Assembly (NCBI RefSeq): GCF_021298855.1
Contig: NZ_JAJTHI010000032.1
Span: 56,584-120,583 of the forward strand
Direction: 5' to 3'
Length of the DNA stretch: 64,000 bases
Source: Gemmatimonas sp.
GTDB lineage: Bacteria; Gemmatimonadota; Gemmatimonadetes; Gemmatimonadales; Gemmatimonadaceae
The notes below the pieces were generated by a model, which searched no databases, was not told the DNA's origin, and worked only from the letters and a program-made list of their open reading frames with translations. Shown here one piece after another: positions 8,467 through 17,644 of the stretch (its first letter is position 1; each line of letters begins with the position of its first letter). The translations under genes and the position numbers were made by a program.

Positions 8467-9915
8467 ATGTCTCCTCGTCTCTCGCTCGCTCTCGCGCTGT
8501 CGGCGGTCGTCTCGGTGCCCGCGGCCGCCCAGCCCATCCTGCGTCCCGCCCCCGGAGCCCCCACGTCGCTCACGCCCCAGCAGCAGGAGGCGCGCGCGAT
8601 CTACAAGGAGATGGTGGAGATCAACACCGCCGACTCGGTGGGCAGCGTGACCAAGGCCGCCGAGGCGGTCGCGGCGCGCTTCCGGGCCGCCGGGTTCCCG
8701 GCCGCCGACATTCACCTCGTCGGCCCGGCCGACAAACCGGCCAAGCAGAATCTCATCGTACGCTATCGCGGCAAGGGCCAGGGCAAGCCGATCCTGCTGC
8801 TGGCCCACCTCGACGTCGTTCAGGCCAAACGCAGCGACTGGGCCAGCGACCCGTTCGAGATGCGGGAGGAGAGCGGCTACTTCATTGGCCGCGGCGTGGC
8901 CGACGACAAGAGCATGGCGGCCATTCTCACGGCCAACCTGCTGCGTTACAAGCAGGAAGGGTGGGTGCCGGAACGCGATCTCATTCTGGCCCTCACGGCC
9001 GATGAGGAAGGCGGCAACGCCAATGGGGTATCGTGGCTCATCGAGCACCGCCGCGAGCTCATTGACGCCGAGTATGCCATCAACGAGGGTGGCGGAGGTA
9101 CCCTGGGCCCGACTGACGGACCGTTGTTTCACAGCATTCAGGCGGCCGAGAAGGTGTACCACGACTTCACCCTCACCGTGCGCAACACTGGTGGACATTC
9201 GAGCGTCCCGCGCAAGGACAACGCCATTTACTCGCTGGCGGCCGCGCTGCTCAAGATTCAGCAGCACACCTTCCCGGTCGAATTGAACGACGTGACACGT
9301 CCGTTCTTCGAGCAGACCGCCAAGGTGGAGATCCCGTCCCTGGCGGCCGCCATGCGCGCCATCGTTGCCAATCCCGGGGACACCGCCGCGGCGCGCATCA
9401 TCAGTACCGACCCGCGCTACGCCAGCATGTTGCGCACCACCTGCGTGGCGACGATGCTCGAGGGCGGACACGCCCCCAACGCCCTGCCGCAGTTCGTGAA
9501 GGCCAACGTGAACTGCCGCATTGCGCCCACCAGCACCGGCTCGCAGGTGAAGGCCGTGCTGCAACGCCTCGTGAACGACAGCAGCGTCGCGATCGCGACC
9601 GACCGTCCCGATCGTCGGGACGGGGCGCCAACGCCCATCAATGCCTCGCTGCTGCGCGCCACCACCCAGCTCACGGCGGCGATGTTCAAGGGCGTGCCCG
9701 TCATCCCCACCATGAGCACCGGGGCGACGGACGGCTACCGGTTGCGGGCCGCCGGCATTCCCACTTATGGCGTGAGTGGCATCTTCTCGGCGGCCGGCGA
9801 GACCAACGCGCACGGCCGCGACGAGAAGCTGCGCGTCAAGTCATTCTACGACGGTCTCGAGTTTCTCTATCAGCTCGTGAAGCAGGTGAGCGGACCAGCG
9901 AAACCCCTCTCCTGA
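8467..9915 (+). CDS. Secreted M20 family metallopeptidase
   Basis: 482 residues from the ATG at 8467; upstream in-frame codons are in the gap. A signal peptide (LSLALALSAVVSVPAAAQ) predicts export. The M20 metal motifs are complete: LLAHLDVV (His and Asp ligands), GRGVADDK, TADEEGG (catalytic and ligand Glu pair), and a late GVSGIF...NAHGRDE segment with the last His ligand. Length and motif spelling resemble the ArgE/DapE/CPG2 group of exopeptidases. A periplasmic aminoacylase or peptidase role is likely; the substrate is unknown. Confidence 0.9.
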   Translation: MSPRLSLALALSAVVSVPAAAQPILRPAPGAPTSLTPQQQEARAIYKEMVEINTADSVGSVTKAAEAVAARFRAAGFPAADIHLVGPADKPAKQNLIVRYRGKGQGKPILLLAHLDVVQAKRSDWASDPFEMREESGYFIGRGVADDKSMAAILTANLLRYKQEGWVPERDLILALTADEEGGNANGVSWLIEHRRELIDAEYAINEGGGGTLGPTDGPLFHSIQAAEKVYHDFTLTVRNTGGHSSVPRKDNAIYSLAAALLKIQQHTFPVELNDVTRPFFEQTAKVEIPSLAAAMRAIVANPGDTAAARIISTDPRYASMLRTTCVATMLEGGHAPNALPQFVKANVNCRIAPTSTGSQVKAVLQRLVNDSSVAIATDRPDRRDGAPTPINASLLRATTQLTAAMFKGVPVIPTMSTGATDGYRLRAAGIPTYGVSGIFSAAGETNAHGRDEKLRVKSFYDGLEFLYQLVKQVSGPAKPLS

Positions 9916-10007
9916 CAGCCGGTGCGTCAGGCCTTCGTGCGGGATTCCCCATCGATGACGGCCCGCGCGCGCTGCCCCCGTGCCGGGTGGCGCCGCGCCC
10001 ATCCGGT

Positions 10008-10015
10008 TACCTTTG
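10008..10015 (+). promoter_or_regulatory. Promoter-like box (TACCTTTG) 4 nt before an ATG
   Basis: GGTTACCTTTGGCTC immediately precedes the ATG at 10020 and no Shine-Dalgarno is present. TAnnTTTG is also the spelling of the -7 box known from Bacteroidota promoters. It would drive the small peptide gene and the symporter as a leaderless transcript. Confidence 0.4.
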
Positions 10016-10019
10016 GCTC

Positions 10020-10115
10020 ATGTCCCAGTTCAAGAGCACCCTGCTGCGGGTCCTCGTCATTCAGGTCGTGACGCTCGTCCTGCTGTGGCTCCTGCAGTCC
10101 CGATACACCCCCTGA
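10020..10115 (+). CDS. 31-residue single-span membrane peptide upstream of the symporter
   Basis: The small frame begins MSQFKSTLLRVLVIQVV and continues with a hydrophobic stretch (TLVLLWLL) before a polar end, QSRYTP. One membrane span is expected. It begins directly after a promoter-like box and ends 7 nt before the symporter ATG, so it is translated first on the same message if real. It could be a small subunit or stabiliser of the symporter, or a leader peptide. Support is position, composition and start context only. Confidence 0.5.
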   Translation: MSQFKSTLLRVLVIQVVTLVLLWLLQSRYTP

Positions 10116-10122
10116 GCTTCGC

Positions 10123-11784
10123 ATGCACTGGATCAACTGGGTGATCGTGGTGGTGTACCTGCTCGTCGTCGTCGTGGACGGCCTGCGCCGCACGCGTGGC
10201 ACAACGAGCATCGAGGGCTATTTCCTCGCCTCGCGGCGCCTCCCGTGGTGGGCCGTCGGCCTCAGCGTCATGGCCACGCAGCTGTCGGCCATCACCCTCA
10301 TCGGGACCACCGGGCAGGGGGCGACAGACGGCCTGCGCTTCGTGCAGTTCTACTTCGGGCTTCCCGTGGCCATGGTGCTGCTGGGAGTCACGCTCGTGCC
10401 CTTCCTGCACGGCGCCAAGGTCTACACCGCGTACGAGTACCTCGAGCGGCGCTTCGACGCGCGGACCCGGTCGCTCACGAGCTTCCTGTTTCTCCTCTCC
10501 CGGGGCATGTCGGCCGGCACGATCATCGCGGCACCCAGCGTGGTGCTGAGCGCGATCTTCGGGTGGGATCTCACGTGGTGCGTACTGCTCATTGGCGTCC
10601 CCACGATCGTCTACACCGTGCTCGGGGGGGTGGAAGCGGTCGCCTGGGCCGACGTGAAGCAGATGGTGGTCATTGTCGGGGCGCTACTGGCGCTGGTGGC
10701 CGTACTCGTTTGGCGCCTGCCGGTTCCACTGGACGATGCCTTCCGCCTTGCCGGCGCCACCGGAAGGCTGCGCGTCTTCGACTTCTCGTTTTCGCTGACC
10801 GAGACATACACGTTCTGGTCCGGCATCCTCGGCGGCACGTTTCTCATGCTGAGCTACTTCGGCACCGACCAGAGCCAGGTGCAGCGCTACCTGGCGGCAC
10901 GCTCGGTAGACGAGGCCCGGAGTTCGCTGCTCATGAGTGCCTATTGGAAGATTCCCCTGCAGGCGCTCATCCTCGTCATCGGCGTGCTGGTGTTCCTCTT
11001 CTACACCTTCGCGCCGTCGCCCATGCTCTTCAATCCACGGCACGACGGCATCCTGCGCGAGAGGCAACCGGCGGTGTACGCGGAGCTCGAGTCGCGGCAT
11101 GCTGCGGCGCTGGCGGGGCGCGAACAGGCAGCGCGTGAGGCGGCGGCTGCCCCCGGCGGCGGGTCGCTGGCCACCTTCAAGGCGCAGAACGACGCTCTGG
11201 AGACGGTGCGCAAGGACGCGCTGGCGGCTGCGGCCGTCGCCAGCGGCGAAAGCGCCCGCGACGTGAACTACATCATTCCGCGCTTCGTGCTCGACAACCT
11301 GCCGCTCGGCTTCGCGGGGGTGTTCCTCGCAGCCGTACTGGCCGCGGCCATGTCATCGATTGCCGCCGAGCTCAATTCGCTGGCCACGGCGACCGTCGTC
11401 GACTTCTATCAGCGATGGTATAGAAAGGAAGACACCGATCTGCATTTCCTTACCGTCGGTCGCATTGCCACCGCGCTCTGGGGCGTCTTTGCCATGGTCG
11501 TGGCCACCTACGCGGCCACGCTCGGCTCGCTCATTGAAGTGGTGAACCGGTTCGGCTCGTTCTTCTACGGCTCCATTCTCGGCGTCTTCCTGCTGGCGAT
11601 GGTGAAGCGCGCTACCGCGCTGGGGGCGTTCGCGGGGCTCATCGCCGGCATGAGCGCCGTGGCGGCGGTCTCGTTCGGCCTGCCCACGGTGAGTTTTCTC
11701 TGGCACAACGTGATTGGTGCCGTGGTGGTGTTCTCGGTGGGGCTGCTGCTGTCGGTGGGAGGAAAGCGCGAGGCCTTGGCGTGA
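10123..11784 (+). CDS. Sodium:solute symporter (SSS family)
   Basis: 553 residues and about 13-14 hydrophobic segments. SSS hallmarks include an N-terminal GYFLASRRLPWWAVGLSVMATQLSAIT segment (Na+-site region), GTDQSQVQRYLAARS and the late AAAMSSIAAELNSLAT helix. An Ala- and Gln-rich soluble loop (about residues 325-385) splits two helices. Known role: Na+-driven uptake of sugars, nucleosides or organic acids; the substrate cannot be assigned. The gene follows the 31-residue membrane peptide and ends 12 nt before a large inverted-repeat structure. Confidence 0.92.
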   Translation: MHWINWVIVVVYLLVVVVDGLRRTRGTTSIEGYFLASRRLPWWAVGLSVMATQLSAITLIGTTGQGATDGLRFVQFYFGLPVAMVLLGVTLVPFLHGAKVYTAYEYLERRFDARTRSLTSFLFLLSRGMSAGTIIAAPSVVLSAIFGWDLTWCVLLIGVPTIVYTVLGGVEAVAWADVKQMVVIVGALLALVAVLVWRLPVPLDDAFRLAGATGRLRVFDFSFSLTETYTFWSGILGGTFLMLSYFGTDQSQVQRYLAARSVDEARSSLLMSAYWKIPLQALILVIGVLVFLFYTFAPSPMLFNPRHDGILRERQPAVYAELESRHAAALAGREQAAREAAAAPGGGSLATFKAQNDALETVRKDALAAAAVASGESARDVNYIIPRFVLDNLPLGFAGVFLAAVLAAAMSSIAAELNSLATATVVDFYQRWYRKEDTDLHFLTVGRIATALWGVFAMVVATYAATLGSLIEVVNRFGSFFYGSILGVFLLAMVKRATALGAFAGLIAGMSAVAAVSFGLPTVSFLWHNVIGAVVVFSVGLLLSVGGKREALA

Positions 11785-11796
11785 CTGCGCCGAGGA

Positions 11797-12120
11797 ACGA
11801 CGCGCGATCGATGACGCGTTGGCAACTACGCGTTGGCAACTACGCGTTGGCAACTACGCGTTGGCGAGAACGCATGAACACGCGGGCACCAACGGAGGCG
11901 AAAACGCGGAGTAACTTGGATGCGACCCGGTCGCCCCGCGTCAGCGCCCGCGTCAGTGCCCGCGTCAGTGCCCGCGTCAGTGCCCGCGTCAGCGCCCGCG
12001 TCAGCGCCCGCGTCAGCGCCCGCGTCAGTGCCCGCGCCCCCGTGCGTAGTTGCCAACGCGTTCCTGCCAACGCGTAGTTGCCAACGCGTAGGCGCCAACG
12101 CGTCGTCGATCGCGCGTAGT
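11797..12120. repeat. Long inverted repeat with 14-bp arm units around a 12-bp tandem array
   Basis: The left arm (11797-11871) is a 19-nt flank plus four 14-bp units of GCGTTGGCAACTAC (the fourth is degenerate). The right arm (12046-12120) is its inverse: four units of GTAGTTGCCAACGC (the second and fourth are degenerate) plus the 19-nt flank with two mismatches. The 174-nt centre holds eight 12-bp units, CGCGTCAGYGCC, at 11937-12032, differing only at one C/T position. It fills the gap between the convergent symporter and LmbE genes. Unit counts are equal on both sides. Confidence 0.9.
11937..12032 (+). repeat. Eight 12-bp tandem repeats CGCGTCAGYGCC
   Basis: The units begin at 11937, 11949, 11961, 11973, 11985, 11997, 12009 and 12021. 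They differ only in one position, with the order C,T,T,T,C,C,C,T. Being a multiple of three, the array is open in several frames, but no frame has a start context that suggests a gene. Confidence 0.92.
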
Positions 12121-12140
12121 CCCCCGCGCAGTTTCCCCGC

Positions 12141-14831
12141 CTACATCTTCGGCGGTATCGCCAGCGCCTGCCCCGCCACCAGATTCGCCAGCAGCCGCGC
12201 CGCCCCCGGCACGCCCGCCGGCAGCTGCCGGAACAGGGCCAGGGTCACGTACACATACCGTCCCTTCCCGAGCGGCGCCGCAAGCAGCGCTCCATCGTTG
12301 GCCGGCTCTTCGGGATCATTCATGCGCAGCAGGGACGCGTAGCGCGAATCGATGGTACTGGGCATGTACGTGGCCCGCTCCTGCACCCAACCGGCCCAAT
12401 CATCGGGACCGATGCGGTTGGGCGATGTCAGCAACGGATGCGCCGGCTGCCGCACGGTCACCGGCGCGTCTTCCATGGTCACGCGCGCCGCCCGCGGCGC
12501 CCACTGCAGCGGATAGGGCGTGATTCCGGGGAAGGCGTTCATGTTCTGCGCGCCGTACTGCACCACCAGCGTACCACCGCGTCTGGCATACTCCAGCAGC
12601 CGCGCGTTGTTCTTCACCAGGAGCTCGCGTGTTTCGTACGCGCGCGGCCCGATCACGATGCTGGTGAAGCGCGAGAGGTCCGTACTGCCGAGCATGGCCG
12701 GCTCGAGCCTTTCCACCGTGATGTCGAGCTGCTCCAGCGCCTTGACGCCGGCATCACCGACCCCTTCCACGTAGCCCACGCGTGCGCGCGGGGGCCGCTT
12801 CACCTCGACGGCCGACAAGTACATGCCGGAGGCGCCATACAGGCGCATGGGCGTGATGTGATCGTACGCCACCAGGTACGGGCCGCTCGTGCTCATGGTG
12901 CCCTCGTGGAGTGCCATGGCCCCGAGCTCGTGACGCCCGGCCTTGATGGTGCCGCGCACACGGAACGTCACGAGGACACTACCCTGTGCCTCCAGAGTGC
13001 GTTCACGCTCGACCGTGTCGGCCGTGAGACCATCGGGGAGCAGGATGCGCACCGCCACCTTGGCCTCGTGCGGATACGACGAGGTGACGCGGACCGGGAC
13101 GTCGCGATCCACTGGCACCCCCGCGCGCATGTACTCCATGGTGCTGCCGAGATTCACCGAGATGCCCGGCACCGCACTCACCGGAATCTGCAGGTCGCCC
13201 TTGACCGGGTCGGCATAGCGGTACACGACCGGCGTGGTGATCGTCACCGGTTCTCCGGCGATCTGCACGAACGCCTGCAGCACCGTGGACACCTTCTCCT
13301 GCTGAGCAACCTCATCGCGCGAATCGATGGGCTGCTGGAACCAGTCCTGCTGCTGGCGCCCCTTGGCGCGCCACCAGGGGGAGTTGCTCGCGAAGGCCAC
13401 CGCCCAGCGCGGCATCACGTGCGCGCTGTCGGGCGCTATGGTGACATCGCCCTGGTCGGTGCCACGCATGCCGATGCCCGCCACGCCGGCATTGCGCAGG
13501 AAGATCGGTGCGCGCCCGCGGTTGAATACGGTCACCGTGACCGGCAACGTATCGTTCACGTCCACCTTCACCGGCTCACGAACCGGAAACGTGCCGCGTG
13601 GGGCCGTGGCCTCCACCACCACGCCAGCCGCAAGCACGAGCGCCTGCTCCGTGCGCGCCACGGTCGTGGCAATGGCCGCCCAGAGCGCTGGGTCCGCCTC
13701 GTCCTGTGCGCGCCGCGCATTGGGGCTGTTGCCACCACCCAACCCGTCGTTGATGTACACGAAGGGCCCGCTCCCGAGCGTGTGGCGCACACGCCGGAAC
13801 TGTCCGAGTATCCGTGCCAGGGGCTGGACGACGCCTGCGGGATTGGCCGCGCGATACTCGGCGCGAAGAAACGTGAGCGTCTGGAGCGCCGAGTCCAACA
13901 CCGGCTGCGCCGCCACCGGTACCCGGTTGCGAATCGCCACCCACGTGGTATCGATGCCGTCGAACAGCGAGCGTTCGGCGCGCGCATCAGCGGGACCGGT
14001 ACGCGTGGCTTCTCGCGAGAGATAGCCCCAGATCACTCCCTTCCGCTGCAGCACGCCAAACCCCTGACTCTTGTGCTGCGAGCGACTCTCGGCGGCGATC
14101 TCGAAATAGCTGCGCCCCAGCAGGGGGTCGTACTCGCCGGTGTTGACGCGCAGCGTGGCGCTGTCGGGCGCCTGGCGAGCGCTGCGATAGAACTTCTGCG
14201 GAGTCCAAGGCAACCCGAAGTCCCGGCTCGGGAAGCGCACGGTATCCCCGGCCAGCTCGTAGGCCTCGCGGGCCAGCAGGCCGCTCACCTGATGGTGCCC
14301 ATGGCCATCGCGGGGCGTGCCGCTGAAGAAGGCGATCATCACGTGCGGCCGGAATGCCCGCACCACGCGCACCACGTCGCCAAGGATGCTGTCCTTGGGC
14401 CAATGCTGGTAGGTCTCCTCGGCGTTCTTGCTGAACCCGAAGTCATACGCGCGCGTGAAGTACTGCGTGCCGCCGTCGATGCGCCGGGCGGCGAGCAGCT
14501 CCTGCGTGCGAATGGCGCCGAGGGCTTCGCCGAGTTCGTTGCCGATGAGATTCTGCCCCCCGTCACCGCGGGTGAGCGAGAGATACGCCGTCTCCACGTG
14601 GCGCCCGCGGGCGAGCCACGCGATGATGGGCGTGTCTTCGTCATCGGGATGCGCGGCCACGGTGAGGACGCGCCCGGTGGTGCCGATCCCGGCCAGGGCA
14701 GACCCGAGCGCGGCCGCACCCCGTTCGGGGGCGACCTGCGCCGTGAGCGATGCGCCCGGAACGACGAGCGCCGCGGCAAGTGCCGCGGCGCTGATCGTTC
14801 GCGTCGATGGAGCGACCGGAAGCCTGGTCAT
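12141..14831 (-). CDS. Secreted PIG-L/LmbE-family deacetylase, large form
   Basis: 896 residues from the ATG at 14831, which shares one base with the 2-oxoglutarate dehydrogenase stop. A signal peptide (AAALAAALVVPGASLTAQ) predicts export. The N-terminal third is the LmbE fold, with AAHPDDE (zinc and catalytic residues) and GHGHHQVSG further on. The long remainder is beta-rich and ends with a glutamine-amidotransferase-like/ThuA-like segment (IVIGPRAYE, VVQYG). Known for the family: hydrolysis of N-acetylglucosamine-type amides. The exact substrate is unknown. Cotranscription with sucA is likely but need not mean shared function. Confidence 0.85.
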   Translation of the reverse strand: MTRLPVAPSTRTISAAALAAALVVPGASLTAQVAPERGAAALGSALAGIGTTGRVLTVAAHPDDEDTPIIAWLARGRHVETAYLSLTRGDGGQNLIGNELGEALGAIRTQELLAARRIDGGTQYFTRAYDFGFSKNAEETYQHWPKDSILGDVVRVVRAFRPHVMIAFFSGTPRDGHGHHQVSGLLAREAYELAGDTVRFPSRDFGLPWTPQKFYRSARQAPDSATLRVNTGEYDPLLGRSYFEIAAESRSQHKSQGFGVLQRKGVIWGYLSREATRTGPADARAERSLFDGIDTTWVAIRNRVPVAAQPVLDSALQTLTFLRAEYRAANPAGVVQPLARILGQFRRVRHTLGSGPFVYINDGLGGGNSPNARRAQDEADPALWAAIATTVARTEQALVLAAGVVVEATAPRGTFPVREPVKVDVNDTLPVTVTVFNRGRAPIFLRNAGVAGIGMRGTDQGDVTIAPDSAHVMPRWAVAFASNSPWWRAKGRQQQDWFQQPIDSRDEVAQQEKVSTVLQAFVQIAGEPVTITTPVVYRYADPVKGDLQIPVSAVPGISVNLGSTMEYMRAGVPVDRDVPVRVTSSYPHEAKVAVRILLPDGLTADTVERERTLEAQGSVLVTFRVRGTIKAGRHELGAMALHEGTMSTSGPYLVAYDHITPMRLYGASGMYLSAVEVKRPPRARVGYVEGVGDAGVKALEQLDITVERLEPAMLGSTDLSRFTSIVIGPRAYETRELLVKNNARLLEYARRGGTLVVQYGAQNMNAFPGITPYPLQWAPRAARVTMEDAPVTVRQPAHPLLTSPNRIGPDDWAGWVQERATYMPSTIDSRYASLLRMNDPEEPANDGALLAAPLGKGRYVYVTLALFRQLPAGVPGAARLLANLVAGQALAIPPKM

Positions 14832-17605
14832 CAGGAGATGGCGGTCATGACCGGGCGCCCCTCGAGCACCTCGCCCGTGTCCATCACCATCGCCACGATG
14901 CGGGCCTGCTCCGCCTGATGCGCATCGGCAAACCCTTCCGCCGGACTTGCCCGCTCCGGCCGTCCCACATAGCGCACGCCGAGTGCCGCCCCGGCGCTCG
15001 CCCGCAGGCGCGGCTGCACGTAGGTCCACGCGCCCTGATTCTTCGGCTCTTCCTGCGCCCACACCACCTGCTCGAGAGCCGGATAGCGATCCACCACCTG
15101 CTGGATCTCCTCGTGCGGCCAGGGATACAGCTCTTCCACCCGCACGAGCGCCACGTGCGGATTGCGTGACGGCGCGAGCGCGAGGTCGAAATACAGCTTC
15201 CCCGAGCAGAACACGATGCGACGCACGTCGTCGCGCTGCTGCGAGGCCATGGGATCGTCGATGACGGCCTGGAAGCCACCCTGCACGAGATCGGCGAGGC
15301 GCGATGCCGCCTGTGGCAGACGCAGCAGCGACTTGGGCTGCATGCACACGAGCGGCCGACGATCCTTGCGCAAGGCCTGCCGCCGCAGCAGGTGGAAGTA
15401 CTGGGCCGGCGTACTGCAGTAGGCCACGGTCATGTTCCCTTCGGCGCACAGCTGCAGGAACCGCTCGAGTCGGGCGCTCGAGTGTTCGGGCCCCTGGCCT
15501 TCGTAGCCATGCGGCAGCAGCAGCACGAGACCGCTGTCCTGCCCCCACTTCGCCCGGTCGGCCACGATGAACTGGTCGATGATGGGCTGCGCCACGTTCA
15601 CGAAATCCCCGAACTGGGCTTCCCAGAGCGTGAGGGTGTCGGTGGCGATGACGCTGTAGCCGTACTCGAAGGCCATGATGGCGGTTTCGGAGAGCGCCGA
15701 GTTGTACACCTCGAACGCGCCCGTGGCACCGGGAAGATGGGCGAGCGGCGCGTACTTGCGCCCGCTGTTCACGTCGTTGAGCACCGCGTGACGGTGCGAG
15801 AAGGTGCCGCGCTCCGCATCCTGCCCCGTGAGGCGCACCGACAGGCCGTCGAGCAGCAGCGAGCCGAAGGCCAGCGCCTCCGCGTGGCCCCACTCGATCC
15901 CCCCCTGGTCGCCCATGGTGTCTCGACGTCGTTCAAGCTGCTTGGCGAGGCGCGGATTGGCCGCAAAGTCGGCGGGCCACTGCAGGAGCGACTCGTTGAT
16001 GAAGTGCAACCGTTCCGGCGCGACCCGGGTGGCCACCGGCCGCGGCGTCTCGGCCGGTTCCGCCGGCCACGGCGCATGCTTCTCGCTGCCCAGCAGCGAC
16101 TGCTTGAAGCGCGCGTGCATCTCGGCGTAGCGCTGCGACACCTCCTTTTCCACGTTCGCCGCCTCCTCGGCGGTCATCACCCCTTCGGCGATGAGACGGC
16201 TGGCCCACACCTGCGGCACGGTGGGGTGCTGGCGAATGGCCGCCGTACGCGTGGGCTGCGTGTACATGGGCTCGTCGCCTTCGTTGTGCCCGTGGCGACG
16301 ATAGCCCACCAGATCGATGAGCACGTCCTTCTTGAACGTGGCGCGGTAGGCGCAGGCCAGGCGCATCGCGATGACGCACGCCTCCGCGTCATCCGCGTTC
16401 ACGTGGAAGATGGGAATCTCGAAGCCCTTGGCCAGATCGGAGGCGTAGTACGTGGAGCGGGCATCCGACGGATCGGTGGTGAAGCCCACCTGATTGTTCA
16501 CGATGATGTGAATCGTGCCGCCCGTCCGGTACGCATTGAGATGCGAGATGTTGAGCGTCTCCGCCACGATGCCCTCGCCGGGGAAGGCCGCGTCACCGTG
16601 AATGGCCACCGGCACCACCACGTGCTCATTGCGGCGTCCGGGTTTGCCCGGCTCGCGCTGCAGCGCGCGCACGACGCCTTCGATCACGGGGTTCACCACC
16701 TCGAGGTGCGACGGGTTGGGCATGAGGCGCAGCTTCACCTCGCGCCCGTCCACGGTGCGCGAGCCCACATAGCCCATGTGGTACTTCACGTCGCCGGTGG
16801 CGTTCTCGTCGGCGGCATCATGATGCCCCTCGAATTCGGCGAACAGCGCCTCGAAGGGCTTGCCCATCACGTTGGTGAGGACATTGAGCCGGCCGCGGTG
16901 CGCCATGCCGATCACCAGCTCGTGCGCCCCCGCGCGGCCGAGCGCGTCCACCATGGCATCCAGCAGCGGAATGAGCGAATCGGTGCCTTCAACGGAGAAG
17001 CGCTTGTATCCCTGATACGCGCGGCCGAGGAAGCGCTCGAGTCCGTCGACCTCGTTGAGACGGCGCAACACCTGCTTCTTTTCGTCGGCCGTGAGCGGGC
17101 GCGTGATGACTCCGTCGCGGAATGCCTTGCGGAACCAATTCCGCTCTTCGTTCACTTCGAGGTGCCACACCTCGTAGCCGATGCGCCCCGAGTACACACG
17201 GCGCTTGCGTTCGATGACGTCCTTGGCCGTGGCGAAGCGCTCGTCACCGAGCGCCGCGCCCGGGATCTGCGCCAGATCGGCGTCGGTGAGACCGTGAAAC
17301 TCGGGGTGCAGTTCGTCGGCGCCCGGCGGCGGGGAGCCCAGCGGATCGAGCTGCACGGCGTAATGCCCGTACATGCGGATGGCCTGCTGCAGCGACGCGG
17401 CCGCCGCCACCTTGGCCAGCAGGGCCGTATCCCCGACGCCGGCCGCCTGGCTCGCCGGTGACGCCGCCGCGGAACCGCCAAACAGCGACTCGGCGATACG
17501 GAAGTATTGACGCCACGTCTCGTCGACGCTGGCAGGATCGCGACGGTACCGCTCGAACTGCTCGGCAAACACCCCGTCGTTGAAGACACTCGTGATGGCA
17601 GACAT
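14831..17605 (-). CDS. sucA: 2-oxoglutarate dehydrogenase E1 component
   Basis: 924 residues, normal for the family. E1 decarboxylates 2-oxoglutarate using thiamine diphosphate and passes the succinyl group to E2 lipoamide in the TCA cycle. Visible are the N-terminal E2-binding segment (FNDGVFAEQFERYRRDPASVD), the active-site GMAHRGRLNVL, the ThDP/Mg motif GDAAFPGEG...NNQVGFTT, and the C-terminal transketolase-like half. No E2 gene is in the window. There is no Shine-Dalgarno; a TAGATTTC box sits 5 nt before ATG. Confidence 0.95.
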   Translation of the reverse strand: MSAITSVFNDGVFAEQFERYRRDPASVDETWRQYFRIAESLFGGSAAASPASQAAGVGDTALLAKVAAAASLQQAIRMYGHYAVQLDPLGSPPPGADELHPEFHGLTDADLAQIPGAALGDERFATAKDVIERKRRVYSGRIGYEVWHLEVNEERNWFRKAFRDGVITRPLTADEKKQVLRRLNEVDGLERFLGRAYQGYKRFSVEGTDSLIPLLDAMVDALGRAGAHELVIGMAHRGRLNVLTNVMGKPFEALFAEFEGHHDAADENATGDVKYHMGYVGSRTVDGREVKLRLMPNPSHLEVVNPVIEGVVRALQREPGKPGRRNEHVVVPVAIHGDAAFPGEGIVAETLNISHLNAYRTGGTIHIIVNNQVGFTTDPSDARSTYYASDLAKGFEIPIFHVNADDAEACVIAMRLACAYRATFKKDVLIDLVGYRRHGHNEGDEPMYTQPTRTAAIRQHPTVPQVWASRLIAEGVMTAEEAANVEKEVSQRYAEMHARFKQSLLGSEKHAPWPAEPAETPRPVATRVAPERLHFINESLLQWPADFAANPRLAKQLERRRDTMGDQGGIEWGHAEALAFGSLLLDGLSVRLTGQDAERGTFSHRHAVLNDVNSGRKYAPLAHLPGATGAFEVYNSALSETAIMAFEYGYSVIATDTLTLWEAQFGDFVNVAQPIIDQFIVADRAKWGQDSGLVLLLPHGYEGQGPEHSSARLERFLQLCAEGNMTVAYCSTPAQYFHLLRRQALRKDRRPLVCMQPKSLLRLPQAASRLADLVQGGFQAVIDDPMASQQRDDVRRIVFCSGKLYFDLALAPSRNPHVALVRVEELYPWPHEEIQQVVDRYPALEQVVWAQEEPKNQGAWTYVQPRLRASAGAALGVRYVGRPERASPAEGFADAHQAEQARIVAMVMDTGEVLEGRPVMTAIS

Positions 17606-17610
17606 GGGCG

Positions 17611-17618
17611 GAAATCTA
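17611..17618 (-). promoter_or_regulatory. Promoter-like box (TAGATTTC) 5 nt before the sucA ATG
   Basis: Minus strand GCTAGATTTC, then CGCCC, then ATG. It shares GCTAGATT with the box before the gene that starts at 4095. No -35 element is obvious. Confidence 0.4.
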
Positions 17619-17644
17619 GCGGAGCGACATCGGCGCGCGGCACA

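Noticed and set aside
11781..12077. A 98-residue open frame of VSAR repeats across the tandem array
   Set aside because: It is produced by a 12-bp repeat that is a multiple of three, so several frames on both strands stay open. There is no ribosome site and the protein would be pure repeat plus the inverted arms.
11816..12101. Possible CRISPR array
   Set aside because: Units are 12 and 14 bp, directly adjacent with no unique spacers, and the outer sets are inverted to each other. No cas gene is present.
12438..14918. An 826-residue open frame on the plus strand opposite the LmbE gene
   Set aside because: High-GC antisense shadow rich in His, Arg and Gly, with no start context or domain; the minus strand has an intact deacetylase.
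15392..17461. A 689-residue open frame opposite sucA
   Set aside because: Antisense shadow of a highly conserved gene; no recognisable protein features.
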